A stretch of DNA of 64,000 bases. Source: Cololabis saira. Taxonomy: Eukaryota; Chordata; Actinopteri; Beloniformes; Belonidae. The notes under the pieces were generated by a model. That model did not search any database. It was not told the origin of the DNA and saw only the letters and a list, made by a program, of their open reading frames with translations. The translations under genes and the position numbers were made by a program. Shown one piece after another: positions 27,520 through 60,545 of this stretch. The stretch's first letter is position 1. Every line of letters starts with the position of its first letter. Location: the NCBI RefSeq assembly GCF_033807715.1, contig NC_084587.1:27779017-27843016 (forward strand), in the 5' to 3' direction.

Positions 27520-30500
27520 ATGATCGAGGTGGTTTGTAACGATCGTCTGGGCAAGAAGGTCCGGGTCAAATGCAAGTATCCTTCATTAAAACTGGGAAAG
27601 TTGCACTCAGCACTCACTACTACATTGCCAAAGTTTCCAGCTTGGACAGTGTGAATAGTTGACGAGTTGAAAGTTTGTCTTAAGTTTGGATTAAACATGT
27701 TTTTTTCCCAACCCAATCTTATCAGAAGCAAGTTTAAGTAACTTAGCAGTTGTTTGTTTTTTCAAATCCAGAAGATATAGAACATAGAAGGAAATATAAT
27801 TTCAAACATCAGCATGCAAGGACCACTCTTAAGCAGATGTGTACATCGGTTGTGGGAGTAAAACTGTGGAACTCTCTACAGAATGATTTAAAGGAATGCA
27901 CAAATTAACTTAGGTTCAAAAAAATGTATAAAGATAAGATATTTAAGTTATATGATCATGAATAGACTGGGAATTAAGCAGTATTATTAATATCTGTGGT
28001 TGGTTCTATTTAAGTGTATATTTTTGTAAATATTGGTTACATTGACTGTTCTTTTGTTTTGGTATTTAATAAGGGGCAGGTAACATAAGACTTGTCTTCA
28101 TCCTGCTCCTTTTCGGTCATGGGTGTGTAGATTGACCACCATGCACGAAACGAAATAAATAAATAAAAATAAATAAATAAAGTAATCAAATGGCAATGTA
28201 TTACCTAATATACACCCTACCTCAAAGTTCATGATACTTTCTTGTTTAGTTTGATCTTTTTACTGCAGATTCTCAGTAACAATTCTCAGTGAAGATTCTC
28301 AAAAGATGCTTGAAGAATACCTTTTACTTCTTTAACTAATTGTCATTTTATCAAACACCTCCTAAAGTCTGGAAGGAGAAATGGACACTCTTGCACAACT
28401 GTCATCAGCATTACTGTTGTCATTCAAGTTCAGTAGATCATTTGATAATTTTCATGGCTGTTGTCTCAAGACAAGCCTTTGGTATTCATGCATTATGATT
28501 TACTCAGTTGGACAGTTTTAGTTTAAACTTTAAATGCTCTCATATTTTTTTCAGAATGTGGGGGGGGAAAAGCTTGTCTGTTTGCATGCGCAAAGAATTT
28601 GTCTCCGTCAAGTAATTTATACTTGCATACAGATTTGATATTTTTAAAGTGGATACAATTATTAGAGTAATAAAAATATCCTCTTACAAAGTGAAAATGC
28701 TCAAAAATGGTGATGAATGTCTCTTGCTTTGTTGGAATAGTGAATAGTTACAGTAAACATATCTATCCATCCATCGAACTGTGCCATTGACGTGAAAGAA
28801 GGTCAGTTTGGTTGGTTAATGTTTAATTAAAGAAATCTCGGACTGATTTGCAGAAACGTATAGGCTGTTACAGCGTCTGACTAGCCAATCATCAGATTGG
28901 GTTGTCGTTTCATATAATCTTTCAAATAAAATGAGTATGTAATGTTATTTTTAAATTATCCAAGACATTCATATCAATAGACAGTCCTGATTTAAGTTGG
29001 ACGAGGAGATTTGGTCAAATTCTTTTATTAGGTGAACATGAACCTGTATAATTTAAATTGAGTTGAAAAGTACAAGGATCTGGTGGCTCGTTGAACTGTT
29101 AAATGTGCTTTTTTGGGGGTGGGGGTTTCTCTGCTGTTACACTGTTCCTTCACTTCCACTCTCAGCTCAGAAGATACCATTGGAGATCTGAAGAAGCTCA
29201 TTGCTGCACAGACAGGAACACGACACGACAAGATCGTACTAAAGAAATGGTGAGATGCATGACTAAAATATTTCCTCATTAGTTTGGAATGAATGTTTCC
29301 TTTTTTTTTATGTAGTCTCTTGACAAGTAAATGTTCCTCTGTATCCACAGGTACACTATATTCAAAGATCACGTGTCTCTCGGTGACTGTATCCTTTAAA
29401 CAAACTTTCATGCTGCTCTCTCAGTAACTTAGCACTGATCCTGCACCAACTTTTAGATATTCAGAGGTCTACTCACATTTTATTCAATCATGTTTAATGG
29501 CTGTGTTATTTTTTGTTTGTTTTTCTTGCTGATTGTTGCCCTCTGCTTAGGAACCCCAGAAAGAAGGTTATAGTTATGTATGTGACAAACATGGATATCT
29601 CTTCTGGTATGCTTTAAACAAACTTGAATATGGTCCAATTTCCAATAGTGCCTCATTTTTGAAAGTCAAGGGTATGGTTTACAAGTCGCATCTATGGAGA
29701 GTCCTTATGAGGGAGCTAGATGTTTTCTGAAGTCAGTCATGACAGGATCAACCTTTCCAAGCCCGAAATCATCAATCTGTGGCCAAAACCAAGAGTTTTC
29801 ACTGAGCATCCTCCTACAGTGGCTGTGAGGTGCACATTTAAGGTGTTGGAGCAAAAGCAGCTCTTATACCTCAGCTAGCTTTTTGCTCTAACCTTTTTGT
29901 TGTAACTTGTGTTTCATTTGTTGAAACTGCTTCATAAAGCATGTATTTCAGTTAAACTTCAAGTTGAATTATAATCAAGATGGCGATTTGTTAGACCTGC
30001 AGCGCCTCTCTCTTCTTTAATAGCACAGTATAGTTGCATGTCTGTCCTAGAGCATTTGCCCATACCTCAACCCTTTTGCATCATCAGATAATTATACACT
30101 CACTCTTACTCAAACACACATCATGCTAAAACATCCCTGCTGCTTCACACATTATAGTTTTTTCATCAAACATTTTATTTAAGCTATGCCTGCGGTTATG
30201 CCCACTAAATTCTGAGTTCCTGTTCATCCAGTTTTGATCTGTCTTTATAATCTGGCAAATATTTCAGTTTATATTTATTACAGTACATATTTATGATTCT
30301 CCTTTTTATGCTGTAAGTTTCTAGTTTACAGTATTCAGTCAGTCTGTTCATTCACATTTATCCAATGTCTTAGCCTCTTAAGTGTGCCTCATTACCTCTT
30401 TATTGCAAAAACTTTACGTGTATTACTGGTGTACTGATTCCATATGGCTTTTATATTTTATCTCAGTTGAACAGTTTTTTCAAGTTAATACCATTGCAGT

Positions 30501-30909
30501 TTTTTACTTTTAACTTTTGCTTTGTTTCAATTAAATATTATCCTGGAAGAATTGTGATTTAGTAATTTCATAGGTTCTTGTTAACCAGCCATCATTGGGT
30601 TACGTTAATCTGCCTTCAGCTTTGGCTGCTGGAAGTACGATTTGTTTGTGCAGATGTGAACCTCTGGCACTGTCCTCGGTCAATCGGCCAAATTTCAAAT
30701 CTTTTTATTTTTCTTTCATCCACAAGTTTTACAACTGCTATAAATGCCAGTGACCAAGACAACGGTGCAAAAGGGAGCATTCACTCTTCTTTCAACATAT
30801 TTATGTATTCATTTTACATTGTGAAATCACAGGCGACCTATTGTTCTTAACTCCTGCATCTTCAGACGAAATCCACGATGGGATGAATCTAGAGTTGTAC
30901 TACCAGTAG
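27520..30909 (+). CDS. ubl5: Ubiquitin-like protein 5 (Hub1)
   Basis: Small ubiquitin-fold protein that binds spliceosomal partners such as Snu66 non-covalently and affects splice-site choice. Coding exons: 27520-27575, 29166-29249, 29351-29388, 30866-30909. They give 73 codons plus stop, exactly the usual family length. The protein begins [18 protein letters not shown] and ends MNLELYYQ. As in the family, a double-Tyr end replaces the ubiquitin Gly-Gly. Human UBL5 also lies beside PIN1, so this neighbour pair is old. Intron 1 contains a LINE fragment. An AATAAA lies at 31119. Confidence 0.97.
27740..28175 (+). mobile_element. LINE 3' fragment in ubl5 intron 1
   Basis: It reads the end of a reverse-transcriptase ORF ([18 protein letters not shown], then [13 protein letters not shown]). 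A 3' UTR with CATCCTGCTCCTTTTCGGTC and an AAATAAATAAATAAA tail follow. It is 5'-truncated, in the same strand as ubl5, and L2/Rex-like. Confidence 0.75.
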
Positions 30910-31118
30910 AGGAGAAGAGGACCAAGTCAAAGATGTTCACACACACCTGCTCCAGATGATTGGACTTTATGACTGAGAGAGACAAAGAGCGCCACCTATA
31001 GAGCAGGAAACATTCTGAATTTACATAGTTTTAAGTACAACTTTTAATTTTTGCCCACAACCAATTACATGAATGGTATGCTGTTGCTCTGCATTTATTT
31101 TTGTTTTGATATTTTGGA

Positions 31119-31124
31119 AATAAA
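31119..31124 (+). terminator. ubl5 polyadenylation signal
   Basis: Canonical AATAAA about 210 bp after the ubl5 stop. Confidence 0.7.
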
Positions 31125-31559
31125 TATGACATAGTCAAAAGAATGATTGCTGGTCATTACTTTCCATTTGTTGAAATTCTTTAGGCCTTTTAGATTGTAA
31201 TCATTACAACACTGTCTCTGGTACAGCAGGTGAATTAAAAAGTAATATTTTCTTGAATTTTCTGTAGACATTGTTTTAATTGTTCATAATAGTAACATTG
31301 AAAAAATAAAAATTCCTCCGAAAGTGTGCCAAGTTACTGTCCATTTGTGACATATCATGTAATTGATAATATCCCACAGGAGACAGTTTTCATTAGTAAA
31401 AGATTTACAAGCTAATGGGACCTAAACTTTGCATGCTTTGAAAACGGGGGATACTTTTTGTACAATTTATAATTTCCCACAGGAGATGATTATTGAAGCT
31501 TTTATTCCTGCTACTTCCTGCTGTGCAGCAGTTTTTGAGAAGATGGGGATGGTCTTTTT

Positions 31560-32140
31560 CCACCTTAACTGAAAAAGAGTTTTGCATGTTTTATGGCAGC
31601 TCGTTTAGATTATTGTAACTCCTAATGCTTTCGTCTTGATCAGTCATCACAGACAAAACGCAGCAGGTCGCCTTCTGACAGGAAAAAAATACAGATATGG
31701 TTTACACTGGCGTCCTGCGCATTTCAGAATCCATTTTAAGGTTTGATTGCTTGTTTTTAAGTGTCTCAAAACCACAGGAACACCCTATCTATGTGAACTT
31801 CTGAAGCCTCGCTCTGCAGCTGGAGTACTGAGGTGTACAAACCAGTTTCTCCTGGATGTTCCCAGGTCCATACTGAAAAACGGAGGTTATACAGCATTTT
31901 CAGTGGCAGCACCGAGACTGTGGAACAGTTTACTTTTTAACATCAGAGATGCTAAAACATTGGATCATTTTAAAACTCTTCTAAACATGTTCTTTAGATT
32001 TTTGCAAAAACTGAGGTTTTTTTTTTCATTATATTTAATTGTTATTAGTTGCTATTTATATTATATCGTAATTTGTACAGCACGGTCAACTCTGGTCAAG
32101 TCTCGTTCTAAATGTGCGTAGAAATAAACTGACTTGACCA
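31560..32140 (+). mobile_element. L2-like LINE 3' fragment
   Basis: The frame gives RLDYCNS, then LHWRPAHFRIHFKVL, GTPYLCELLKPRSA, FSVAAPRLWNSL and FKTLLNMFF, the typical C-terminal end of fish L2/CR1 ORF2. It is 5'-truncated with one or two frame breaks. It lies between ubl5 and vav1. Confidence 0.8.
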
Positions 32141-33189
32141 ATGATTACTTAAAGTAATGTTTGAAACCTGCTCAGACTAATGTCTTCAAATACATCTAAA
32201 AAAAAAAACTAACTGAAATTACACTCATTAAACTTAATTACTCATAATTTTGAGTAAAATATTGTGCTGTACTGTAATAAAGTTAGAATGAAAAATTGCA
32301 TCCTTGTATGCGGTGGACCTCAGAAACAACAAATAAAAGTCATCATTCTATCTCTTTCTATCGTTTCACCACACCATGCATAATATATTTAAGACAGTTG
32401 TTGAACACAACATTTCTTGTCACTTTAACAGCTTCATCTCTCCTAATTTTCAGATGTGCTCCTTATGCCACACACAACCATGCACGAACCCTAACCCTTC
32501 GTATGCTACATCCACAACAATCTCAGTTACAGCCACCGCCTCTCATATCCAGGTGGAGAAAGACAACATGAAGGCTGTGTGATAGGAATTTGACACAGCC
32601 TGGATGTTATACAAAGATCTGAACTGTATTAAACCTCTGCAGAATCTCCTAGGCTCTTTTTGTTTTGTAGATTCAAAGTCTGAGACTAGAGGGTGTATTG
32701 CGCCCATCTTGGTACAACTTAAGACACATCCAGATGTTATGTCCATGACCCCAGTGCTCCCATATGTGGGTTTTTTCTCCAGAAGCAAAAATGCTTGGTT
32801 GTTTTTCTGTCATTTCTCTCTTGAGTGGCCCTGCGGTGGACTGGGGATCTGTCCAGGTTGTACCCATCCTCGTGTCATGAGACAGTTGTGATAAACTCCA
32901 AAAGAACCCCTTGATCTTGAATAGGGTTAAAATGAATTAATGAACCTATTGAAGAAGTTTATGTGGAAAAACTATCCATCCATCCATCCATCCATCCATC
33001 CCTTTGCAGGGCCACCGGGGTCTGTTGGAGTTTATCCCAGACAAACCTTTTGATTCACAAATTGTGTCTGTTTTCTCATTTAAATGTAACAGATTAATGC
33101 AGCAGTATAGCTGTTAAGTGTTTTAACTCCCACATTAGACTTTTGTTTTGCTTAAGGGGCCCCCACACATAATGTTGCATAAGGCCTCA
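32141..33189. repeat. Repeat-derived spacer with CATC microsatellite
   Basis: At 32820-32930 a decayed interspersed repeat reads GGTGGACTGGGGATCTGTCC, followed by a CCAT/ATCC tetranucleotide run at 32972-33002. No exon is supported. VEKDNMKAV at about 32,553-32,580 echoes the VEKDR motif in the pseudogene that follows, which may hint at an older duplication. Confidence 0.5.
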
Positions 33190-33965
33190 CAAAAGCTAGA
33201 AATGGACCTGCACACACATGGAGTTGTACATGAACGAGAGCAGAGGAAAAGAGAGGGTGCTGAAGAAAGTAGATGAGCAGACATTCTCCAGTGACATCCA
33301 GGTGGAGAAAGACAGAAACAGGTGTCTACAGGAAGAACTCGTTTCTGCCCCGATTTCATTGGAGGAGTTGACCCTTAGGTTTAAAACCGAAGAGGAAGAG
33401 CCAAGGAAGCAGGCTGAGACACAGGAACAGGAAGTGGGAAGAGAAAGGACGTTAAACCAGGACAAAGTTTCTCAGGAACAGTAGCTCCTCGACAAACAGA
33501 AAGCTGAACAGGAAGATCTTCGTCAACAGATGGCACAAGTGATGACCTTTCCACAACAAAGTTCTGAGGACAAGGGGAAGAGTTTACAGAGCTGGAGAAG
33601 ACCAAGGCTTCATACCAGGAGCTCAGCTCAAAGTATGAAGCTGATATTTCAGCAGGACAATAAGAGTTCGAAAGACTGCAGATAGATCTGAGCAAAGAAA
33701 TGGTCACTCACCCAAGGGTTAATCAACCAACTCAGAGCTGAGCAGGATGCTGAACATGAGAAACTGTCCCGAGGGATCGAGTCTTTAAAACAAACTTCCA
33801 TCCAGCAGTAGATGCTGTATTAAGCTCAAAAGGGCGATCTGAAAACTGAACTTCAACAGATCATCAAATGATGAAACTCTGGCAGAGAAACAAAGGAGCT
33901 CATTTTGGAAAAGAGTCAGACTCTTCCTGGGTTTAAGGAAATCCGAGAAACGCAAGAAGAATAAG
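33190..33965 (+). pseudogene. Decayed coiled-coil coding sequence, identity unknown
   Basis: A frame open at 33218-33484 is very rich in Glu, Gln, Lys and Arg (SLEELTLRFKTEEEEPRKQA, then QEQEVGRERTLNQDK). After a stop at 33482 it continues in the same and shifted frames: LLDKQKAEQEDLRQQMAQV, YQELSSKYEADIS, QLRAEQDAEHEKLSRGIESL. Heptad-like spacing suggests a long coiled coil. There are no introns, and stops and frameshifts accumulate, so it looks like a processed or relic copy of a coiled-coil gene. I do not recognise the parent. Confidence 0.5.
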
Positions 33966-36578
33966 ACCCGATGAGAGCGCTTAAAGTTACTGTCCCTACC
34001 TTATCTGCATGAATAAAAAGATTCTCCAAGTAAGTTTTCAATTAAATGTCAAAATTAGATTATATTTGATCTAGTATAATCTGATTGGGTTTTCTCCAGT
34101 TGCTTCAGTTTCCCCCAAATACAAAAAGCACCTGTGTGTTTTACTGGCAGCTTTAATATGTCCATGGAAATGTGTATAAACATGCAGTCATTGGATGTGG
34201 TGATCCCCGTAGCCACCTGATGACATCAGGAATCCCCGGATTCCAGCATCTACAACCCCTAACAAGATCAGTGTACACACACATATTTATTTCATTTTAA
34301 ATACATTTTCCTCATATACTGCACTGATAGTGATAGTTTAATATGTGTGTGTGTGTGTTGTATCAAGAGTGTACAAGAATTCAGCTTTAATTGTTATTTC
34401 TCAGCATTCATAACTTCCAATTAAATACTAAATACAGGTAACTGTTCTGAACCCCAGACAACATGTAACTAGTTTGTTACCTGAAGGTAACTACAGCATG
34501 AAAAAAAATGATCAGGAACTGATTTAAAAAATCAGTTATTTGACCTCTGCTTCATTAGCACGAGGCAATCTGAATTAAAATGTTCTTTAATCAAATAAAA
34601 ATAATAACTTCTACTTTCTCTTAGCGGGCAATGCTGACTGCAGATGTTTATTAAAATATCAAACTCAAAATGAAAGTGAATTCATGCCTTTTTAAACAGC
34701 AGCATCTCTGAGGCTCTGTGTTTTCTTTAGCAATTAATGTGATGATTTCTATTGGATCATTCAACCAACGTAGCCTATGAGCAGGTTTCAAATGTATCAA
34801 CAGATTTACTGAATAATTACATGGATTAATGCAAAAAAACACCAAAAACCTTAAAGATCGTCTTAATAGCTTTCAGTATTATATTGATAGACTAGTATGT
34901 CAGTACTTTGTTATACTATTAAATATGAAAGACCCCCACATGTTAGAGCAGACAAAAGGTGGACAGTTGGTGCAGTTAACTGTTTATTTTTTGAGCAATC
35001 AAATAAATAAGCCTATGGTGAGACATTAATAAACATTCTGAAGTTGAACTCTTTTAAAAGCCTACTGTGACTTTGTCCAGCATGTATTCTCCTACACAGT
35101 CAACAAGGAGATCAGGTTAGATGACTTGTGTCTAGATGCGTCCAAACCAAACCGAGTAACCGACCCATCAGCTCTGGGAGCACGATCCTGCGGTAAGCGC
35201 AACTGATTTTATCATCCCAACTGTAGAAAACAGCACTGGGAGGCAAAATATGAACTAACATCTGAACTATTTGAATTATGTTTACTGACATTAAACTCCT
35301 ACTGAGACACACTGATTATACATATTTTGAATTTGTTTAACAGCTTGATTTGAAAACCTTGTAAATCATTAGTTATTCAATGGTGCTGGAAATGAAGACA
35401 TGCAAGTCTCCCAAGGTTTTCTCTGACTGTATCATTGTCTTTTATATGGTGGAAAGAATTGACTTGATGTTGCTTTGGAGGTTTTAATCTGAGCTCACAT
35501 TGACAAGATTTCTTGCTCGACTCTTAGGTACAAGAGTGAGAGGGTCAAGGTGAAGACTCACTGTATGTCCTTTTGTGGGTTAAAAAAACCCAACCATGTC
35601 AGCCTTACACCATGCCATTCATCCCAAGTCCCAACAATGAGTAGACATAAAAAAAAGTGCAGAGGCTGTTGCATTCACTATTTTCATGCTATTTTCTTTT
35701 AACCTTGTAAAATTTGTGAAATCTTTTTACCTGCAGTCATAACAGGTAAACAGAGTTTATTGCATTGAAGGTATACTTGAAGTCCTGTATTTTCAACATT
35801 TTAATATTCACTTATTTTTTACTGATTTGAGGGGCTGCAGAGAACATTAATGCTCAAGGTCTACCTTTTTAATCTGGCTTTTAACTAATGTCCCCTTTTT
35901 TAATCCCATTTTAGACTTCCTACCCTAGATTTTATGTTGAGCCAAGCTGTTATTTATTGCCTTATTTGTCAATTTCTATTACACCTTTTCATTATTATTT
36001 TTATTTCATTTTCTTATATATTTACTCATCTTGTCTAATAGCCTCTAGTTTTTTAACAACATTTTTTTTCTCAGTGTGAGTGTTCTGCATTGTGAGGGCT
36101 GTTGTCTCCAGTTGCTGTGGTCCTGACCGGTCCCCTCTTCCCTGGGTGGTGGTGGGTCCGTACATCCATCCCACACAGGTGTTTAGCACTCTGCTCACCT
36201 GGGGGTGGGATGTGCCCCCTTCCAGGCAGCCCAGCCCTGGTGTAGAAGCCGCCCCGATGCAGACGGCTCCCCATGATAGTGTTTCCTCATTGGTTCTTTT
36301 GCACCCAGCAAAGTTTTCCATTTTATTTTTTATTTTTTATCGTTGATCATGTCTTATCATTAATAGGGGTTAAGGTTGGCTAGGAAGGTGGTGGGCTAAT
36401 GGGTGGGATCAACTTTGTTTTTACTGTTAAACACTTTGTGTCGCATTTTATTTATTATATAAAAGTGGTATATAAATAAAGTTTTATTTGATTTTGGACA
36501 TGGATGCACACATTTGTTGTGAGGTGCGCCGTGTAATTTTACATTTAGCCAGACAGGCCTGGTCAGTCGAATACAAGC
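33966..36578. other. Spacer with LINE/SINE-like 3' tail
   Basis: No coding exon is supported. There is a short TG run at 34342-34357. At about 36,060-36,485 an interspersed repeat ends in ACACTTTGTGTCGCATTTTA and TATATAAATAAAG, typical of a fish retroposon tail. Confidence 0.5.
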
Positions 36579-36584
36579 TTTATT
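36579..36584 (-). terminator. vav1 polyadenylation signal
   Basis: TTTATT on the plus strand is AATAAA on the minus strand, about 130 bp after the vav1 stop. Confidence 0.6.
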
Positions 36585-36712
36585 CACTCTACTGGACCCT
36601 CAGCGGTACCAGCTTCAGTTTCACACACACACAAAACCATCACACTCATGCACAAGTGCTGAAGCAGTCGCTCACATACAGATTTGGTCTACACATCTCC
36701 TGTGGGGTCATG

Positions 36713-55851
<19,139 letters not shown>

Positions 55852-56559
55852 CTTTGGTTTCTGATGACTGGATAACAAAGAATTGAACCTCTCCCTTTTT
55901 AATCTTAGACAAAATTACAAGTATTCACTCAATCTGACTTCAGTTAGCAGCATATCTGTTGGCCCACAGTAAACATACTGCAGGCACACTCATGCAGCCC
56001 TTTAAGTTATTGAAACAGTTATCTTGAAAGTACAAATAGTGTTGTTTTTTTTTCAACTGGCTATCAATGTAAGATGACTATTATCATCAGCTCTTACCTT
56101 CACTAGTTTCTCCTGGTGGTTCGGTCTTCTTGCTCGATGTTCACCCCACCGCCTTACTTTCATTATCTCCTATTCAGAGTTAGGCGCTCTGGTTCTGCCT
56201 TTCTTCCGTGGTGGGTGTTCTGCAGAGCTGCACTGTGTCACAAGCTTTTAACTTCATCCCGCAACTTCCTTTTTCCTCTGACGCACCCTTACATGCACAC
56301 GTTCACACACAATGACATGCACACAAAAAAAGCTGCTGCAGTTTCTGCTACAGGCTGAGAAAAAGAGTGTGAACCTGCATTGAAATTGTGTCTTAATGCA
56401 TAGTAGTTAGTTGACAGGTTAAGAGATGATGACCGAAAAAGAAAAAAAAAGCACTCATGGTTATTTTATTTACATTTGGTGCCGTTGGGCTATTTCTTTA
56501 AGTGGCATGTGGTTCCTCAGAAAATAATTCTTTAACTTTAAGTCTCCAAGAGTCTCTCT

Positions 56560-56684
<125 letters not shown>

Positions 56685-58954
56685 AAACACACAGTAATGT
56701 ATCTCAAGGAAAAAGACCAATTAGAGACTTATGTTTTTGTATTGAATACTAAACGGCTGTGAAGTCTGCCCAGAAGCTCAGAAACAGATAGGAGATTGTC
56801 TTGATTTCAATCAAGGAAAAAAAAACAAAACACATAGCTGCAGAGTGAATACTGAAACGGCAGCTTACAAACTCTGACAGCACCCAATATTGATTTTACC
56901 GGTATGTGAGCACATTTTCTGATTCACGTCTGAGATCCAAAACTCATTCGGATGGAACGTCTCCAACAAAGATGAGACGCTGCGAGCTTCCATGGGTAGA
57001 ATTTTGATTTCAAAGATGGGAAAGACACGGTGATGGCTTAAATCTTCAAAGAGCTTTTGTTTTCCAGAGACCCCTATATATGCAAATAACACCGACTTAC
57101 CCAACAGGCAAAAGAAAAAAGCACAATAAAATCCCTTGAGAAGGGAGAAGTGCATTAAAAGTTTATATCTGCTCTACAGAAAATGTGATATAAATAATCA
57201 ATTTTATGACATTTTTAATGTATGATGTAAACTGGAGGTGAGAGGTTTTTCTTTGCAAACACAATTAAAGTGTTAATTAATTTTTTTAAATAAACTTATC
57301 ACTTTCAAGTGACATATGATGTTATAAAATACAGGTAGAACAGGGTCATAGCTAATGGTTTACTGAAATACAAACCGAAGAATAGTGGGTAAATTACAGT
57401 AATAGACTATGCTGATTTGAAATATCCTGCATACATTTAAATCCTGAAAACAATGTTGTTTTTATATAATTTAGTTTTCTAGACATTTAGCATTTAACAG
57501 TTAGCTAAGATGACACTTACAATTGTCCAATGTTCTCATTATAAACATCTTCATCATCCCAGCTAGTAGATTTAGCTTAAAAGTGTCATGCAGGCTTTTT
57601 AAACATTTTTTTTAGTAAGACAGAAATCTTATATCAACCATTGAAACAAAGGATTCAAGACACTTTTGGTTTTTAAACTTAGAAGTCTCTGCTGTTTGTT
57701 TAGCTTGAAATGAGTGTTTGAGGGAGGGGAAAGAGTTCAGCTCAGAGTTGGAGCAGTTGTTACCACTAGTTTGTTTAAGTTCTCTTGTGTTCTCGATGCA
57801 CAGTTACTCTTCTGACAATAAAAGTGAAACTGTTACTCTTCCGACAATAAAAGTGAAACTTGCTCCAACCTGCAAACTTCCCTCTTTGCACCACTGTATG
57901 ACAAGATTGTCAATCAGTGGTTTAAGTGCTTACTTAACAAATGTACATTAAAAAAAAGAAAAACCCACATTAATTGGGATACTTTGGTTGCCTCATATTG
58001 CACACGACACGCCACTTTCAAGATGAACAGTTTATACAATAAAGATCCAAAAGTGTGTAATAGAAAATAATGTTTTGTATAGCTCACTAACTTCAACAAG
58101 GAAATAGTGGAAGTATGTCTTTCCTTATTATAGTTATCTAAGAATAAACATCTTTTTTGACTGCCTCTAGTTACCAGAATGATCTGCCAATTTGAGACAG
58201 AGTCTCTCATTATCAAAACTAATTATCAAAACTAAAACTGAGAATTTTTTTTTCTTCAGAGTTGCATTTTGTTCATGTCTTCCTTAGAATCTCCGGATTA
58301 CAATGATATCTAAAAAGGTGACGCATTACAGTAATAAAGTTGTAATCTGATTGTCTCATTTCCAATTACACAACGTTTGTTTTGCCACATACTGTCCATA
58401 TCTGGTCTAGATCCTGTTTGTTGCAGAAGTAAAACCTGCAGCGTGAATCCTGAGTATGGATTTAATGTGATCTAGCTTCTCGTTTTTCAAAGGTTTGTTG
58501 CTAAGGAATCAAAATATGAGGATGAAGTGGTGGAATAGTGATGGGTTATAAATAGAAAAGCAAAAGGACATCATTTAAGGAAGGTCGTTGCCACTTTATC
58601 AGGTTTTGCTGATGGAGGTGCATCTATGATAGTTTTAACATCAAAATGACCTTTGCTCCGACCATCCCACTGCTTGCTTCCATCTGTCTGTATAACATCT
58701 CTGTGGGATATCTGCCGACATCCCGACATGCAGCCCCCCCCTCTGACCCCCTCAGTGTCTGCTGTCTACACCTGTTTATATAGTCGTCTCTGTAGTAGAT
58801 CAACTAACCATGTATCAGTCATATGTACATCTTAGTTCTCCAGATAACGGATAATTAATACTAATATATCTTGTCTTATGCACCATTGACAATAAATATG
58901 TGTCTCCCCTCTCTATGTTCTTCATTCTCTCTTTCTGTTCTCCCTTTTCCTGCT

Positions 58955-59138
58955 CTACCCGGCAGGACGGTCTCCCCTTATGAACCAGATCCTGCTCAAG
59001 GGTTCTTGCCTCCTAAAGGGGAGTTTTTACCAATAATTGTTTGTGCAATACTTGCTTGGGGCTCATGTTCTGGGTCTCTGGAAAGCGCCTAGCAACTTAT
59101 ATTGTAATAGACGTTATATAAATAAAATTGAATTGAAC
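58955..59138 (+). repeat. Interspersed repeat with AATTGAATTGAA tail, copy 2
   Basis: It contains GATCCTGCTCAAGGGTTC, TCCTAAAGGGGAGTTTTTAC, TTCTGGGTCTCTGGAAAGC and the tail TATATAAATAAAATTGAATT, matching the copy in pin1 intron 4. Confidence 0.75.
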
Positions 59139-60237
59139 TTTCTAAAACGGCAAAGATGCTCATCATTGCCAAAATAACGATTTTGGCAGATTACCAGCTT
59201 AGATTGCCAGTGATCATTAATAGAACAAATGATGCACTGCTGCTATCAATAATCCCAATAATTGCAATACCCAGTGAGGGATTGATTGATTAATTGATTG
59301 CACTTGAATGAGTGTAAACAATTTGAGATGGTAATGGTCAAAATGGTTAAAAACTGAAAATCCGACTGTGTATCATTTCCCGAACAGCATAGTTTTCATT
59401 TTCTATAAGGTGTACTATATGACTGAGTCAGTAAATGCGTTAACTTAAATGCAACATATGACCTTAACTCACACTTTCGTTTTGGTTTTCACTTCCTGTG
59501 CACCTTCTCCCTTCTGACCAGTGGCGACAAACTGTTCGAAGAGTTGCATTTTAGCTGCACAGTACCTATAATTGATAGATGATCAGCCACAGAAGCACAT
59601 TTACACACACCATTTGTCCTCTGCTTATTTTTGTTTCTTTCCTCATCTGTGTTTTAGTTGGTTTTACACATGTTTAACCAAATTGTTTTACATCTTCCAA
59701 ATTGTATCTATTTATTTTTCTTTGCATGTTCCTGAATGGATACTCATGGTGTCATAATTAAAATGTTAATTACTTGTATTGTTTATTTATTTTTTGTTTT
59801 GTTTAATACCACAAGGCTTTGGTAATACTTTTCAAGTGAATAAAATGTTTATTAATTAAAAACTACTTTGATCATTTTTACTGATCATACATGTTATCAT
59901 GGCTTATAGTATAAATTACTAAAATGGTTATTTTTCATGTAAAATTTGTGGAAGTCACTTTTTATTTCAACACCAGGTGTCACTCTTATACACGGGAAAA
60001 CCTTTCTCACAATTGCTGCATTTGTCATTTGTCTCAACTATCTGGAGAAGCAGAAAGTATCCCGACCAACAGTCTTTTTTACATAGGAAGGATCCTAACT
60101 GACCGAAATGTCCCGGATACATTCAACTGGGAGCCAATTTCTTTCTTTACCATGTCCCTCAACATAGGAAATACAGCATCCTGTATAAAAGAAAGAGTAA
60201 AACACTTTTCCATGATCAAAAATTACAATTAAAAGAC

Positions 60238-60545
60238 CCAGCTAATATTTGTATGCTTGACCCATCTGAGATATGTTTGGGCTGAAAAATAATGCTCCTT
60301 ATGGGATTGTTCACGGGTTCCATGTAGGCTCCATGTGAATCGCTTGCAGGGGTTATGCTCAGGTTCATGGGTACATGGGTACATGGGTATAGGCCCAAAC
60401 TAGGTGTCCTATCTGGATCCCACTTGGGCCAACCACATAAGTGAACCATGGGGGGAATTTCACACAGGGCCATCATGAAACCAGGGGACAATCCCTTTTT
60501 TTTTTAACCCCATGTACAGTTTATCTCAGATGGCCCCCCACATGC
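60238..60545. mobile_element. Inverted-end element candidate with CATGGGTA tandem core
   Basis: CCATCTGAGATATG near the left end and an inverted CCATCTGAGATAAA near the right end. The core has GGTACATGGGTACATGGGTA and CCAACCACATAAGTGAACC. Non-coding. The boundaries are approximate. Confidence 0.45.
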
